Shown here: piece after piece, positions 52,999-53,169 of the stretch
Layout of the letters: every line of letters begins with the position of its first letter
Position numbering within the stretch: the first letter of the stretch is position 1
Assembly (NCBI GenBank): GCA_027487485.1
Contig: JAIYDN010000014.1
Location: 1-53,169, forward strand
Direction: 5' to 3'
DNA from: Planctomycetaceae bacterium
Lineage (GTDB): Bacteria; Planctomycetota; Planctomycetia; Pirellulales; Pirellulaceae
Length of the DNA: 53,169 nucleotides
The notes under the pieces: generated by a model
Told to the model about the DNA's origin: nothing
What the model saw: the letters and a program-made list of their open reading frames with translations, nothing else
Databases searched by the model: none
Made by a program: the position numbers and the translations under genes

Positions 52999-53169
52999 GA
53001 CGAGGCAACGAGTCCCTGCATTTCGTAGTGGACGAGGCAACGAGTCCCCGCATTTCGTAGTGGACGAGGCAACGAGTCCCTGCATTTCGTAGTGGACGAG
53101 GCAACGAGTCCCCGCATTTCGTAGTGGACGAGGCAACGAGTCCCCGCATTTCGTAGTGGACGAGGCAAC
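52999..53169. repeat. 32-bp tandem repeat, continuing beyond right edge
   Basis: Unit GACGAGGCAACGAGTCCC.., starting at 52999, 53031, 53063, 53095, 53127 and 53159; five full copies plus a partial. Copies differ mainly by CTG/CCG at one site (TCCCTGC or TCCCCGC). There are no unique spacers, so it is not a CRISPR array. No coding sense in any frame is convincing. Confidence 0.95.

Noticed and set aside
52999-53169. CRISPR array
   Set aside because: The 32-bp repeats are directly tandem with no spacers, and no cas gene is present.

Overview
The window (about 53 kb, near 50% GC) looks like a chromosomal segment of a planctomycete, probably of the Pirellulales. This rests on family content: a DUF1559 protein with the LLPAVQAAREAARRMQ stretch, two-domain DUF1080 and Gfo/Idh/MocA proteins, sialate O-acetylesterase, SUMF1-like and PQQ-propeller exported proteins, a MoxR/DUF58/BatA/VWA/DUF4159 operon, and intergenic palindromic repeats. 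The genus is not determined. I see no tRNA, rRNA, insertion sequence, prophage or CRISPR array.

Layout. 1-7056 (+): C-terminal end of a large protein carrying a 15-bp (SDGKQ) tandem repeat, then holA, an exported protein of unknown function, a prepilin-peptidase-like membrane protein that seems to have lost its catalytic aspartates, a sialate O-acetylesterase-like enzyme and pdxJ. 7573-10090 (+): a conserved cytoplasmic protein and a secreted thioredoxin-fold protein, followed by a hairpin terminator at the convergent junction. 10162-15621 (-): a three-gene set (DUF1080 - SUMF1-like - Gfo/Idh/MocA) that fits keto-sugar or glycoside breakdown, plus a radical SAM protein upstream. A (GGAAA)n simple repeat lies in the leader of the oxidoreductase gene. 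16006-19367 (+): an ABC exporter pair whose permease carries a roughly 400-residue soluble insert. 19931-23279 (-): DUF1559 protein, PlsC-like acyltransferase, TIM-barrel isomerase. 23352-28389 (+): recG, a possible glycosyltransferase, and CoA-disulfide reductase fused to rhodanese.

28859-33514 (+) is the best candidate for an undescribed system. A MotA/TolQ/ExbB-type channel protein with a long C-terminal tail is followed by two different single-pass, MotB/ExbD-like partners. Only the second partner keeps an acidic residue (D18) in its membrane helix. The first has alanine there and a long Gly/Ser/Gln/Asn-rich linker. This suggests an ion-driven motor with a mixed B/B' pair.

34780-50930 (+, probably running on through dtd and perhaps the PQQ-like gene) is one long, tightly packed operon: MoxR ATPase, DUF58, BatA-like, a second VWA-type protein, a 954-residue coiled-coil membrane protein, DUF4159, a metallophosphoesterase-like lipoprotein fused to four CxxCH haem sites, a thioredoxin plus HEAT-repeat exported protein, a SIMPL-domain protein, then D-aminoacyl-tRNA deacylase. 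The redox genes at the end of a MoxR/VWA operon are unusual. The window closes in a 32-bp tandem repeat that runs off the right edge.

Intergenic regions over 300 bp are rich in inverted and direct repeats (7148-7212, 9178-9197, 19567-19596, 19751-19830, 28422-28584, 34313-34333, 34422-34476), several of which look like members of dispersed families. All functional assignments come from reading the sequence; no database search was run.
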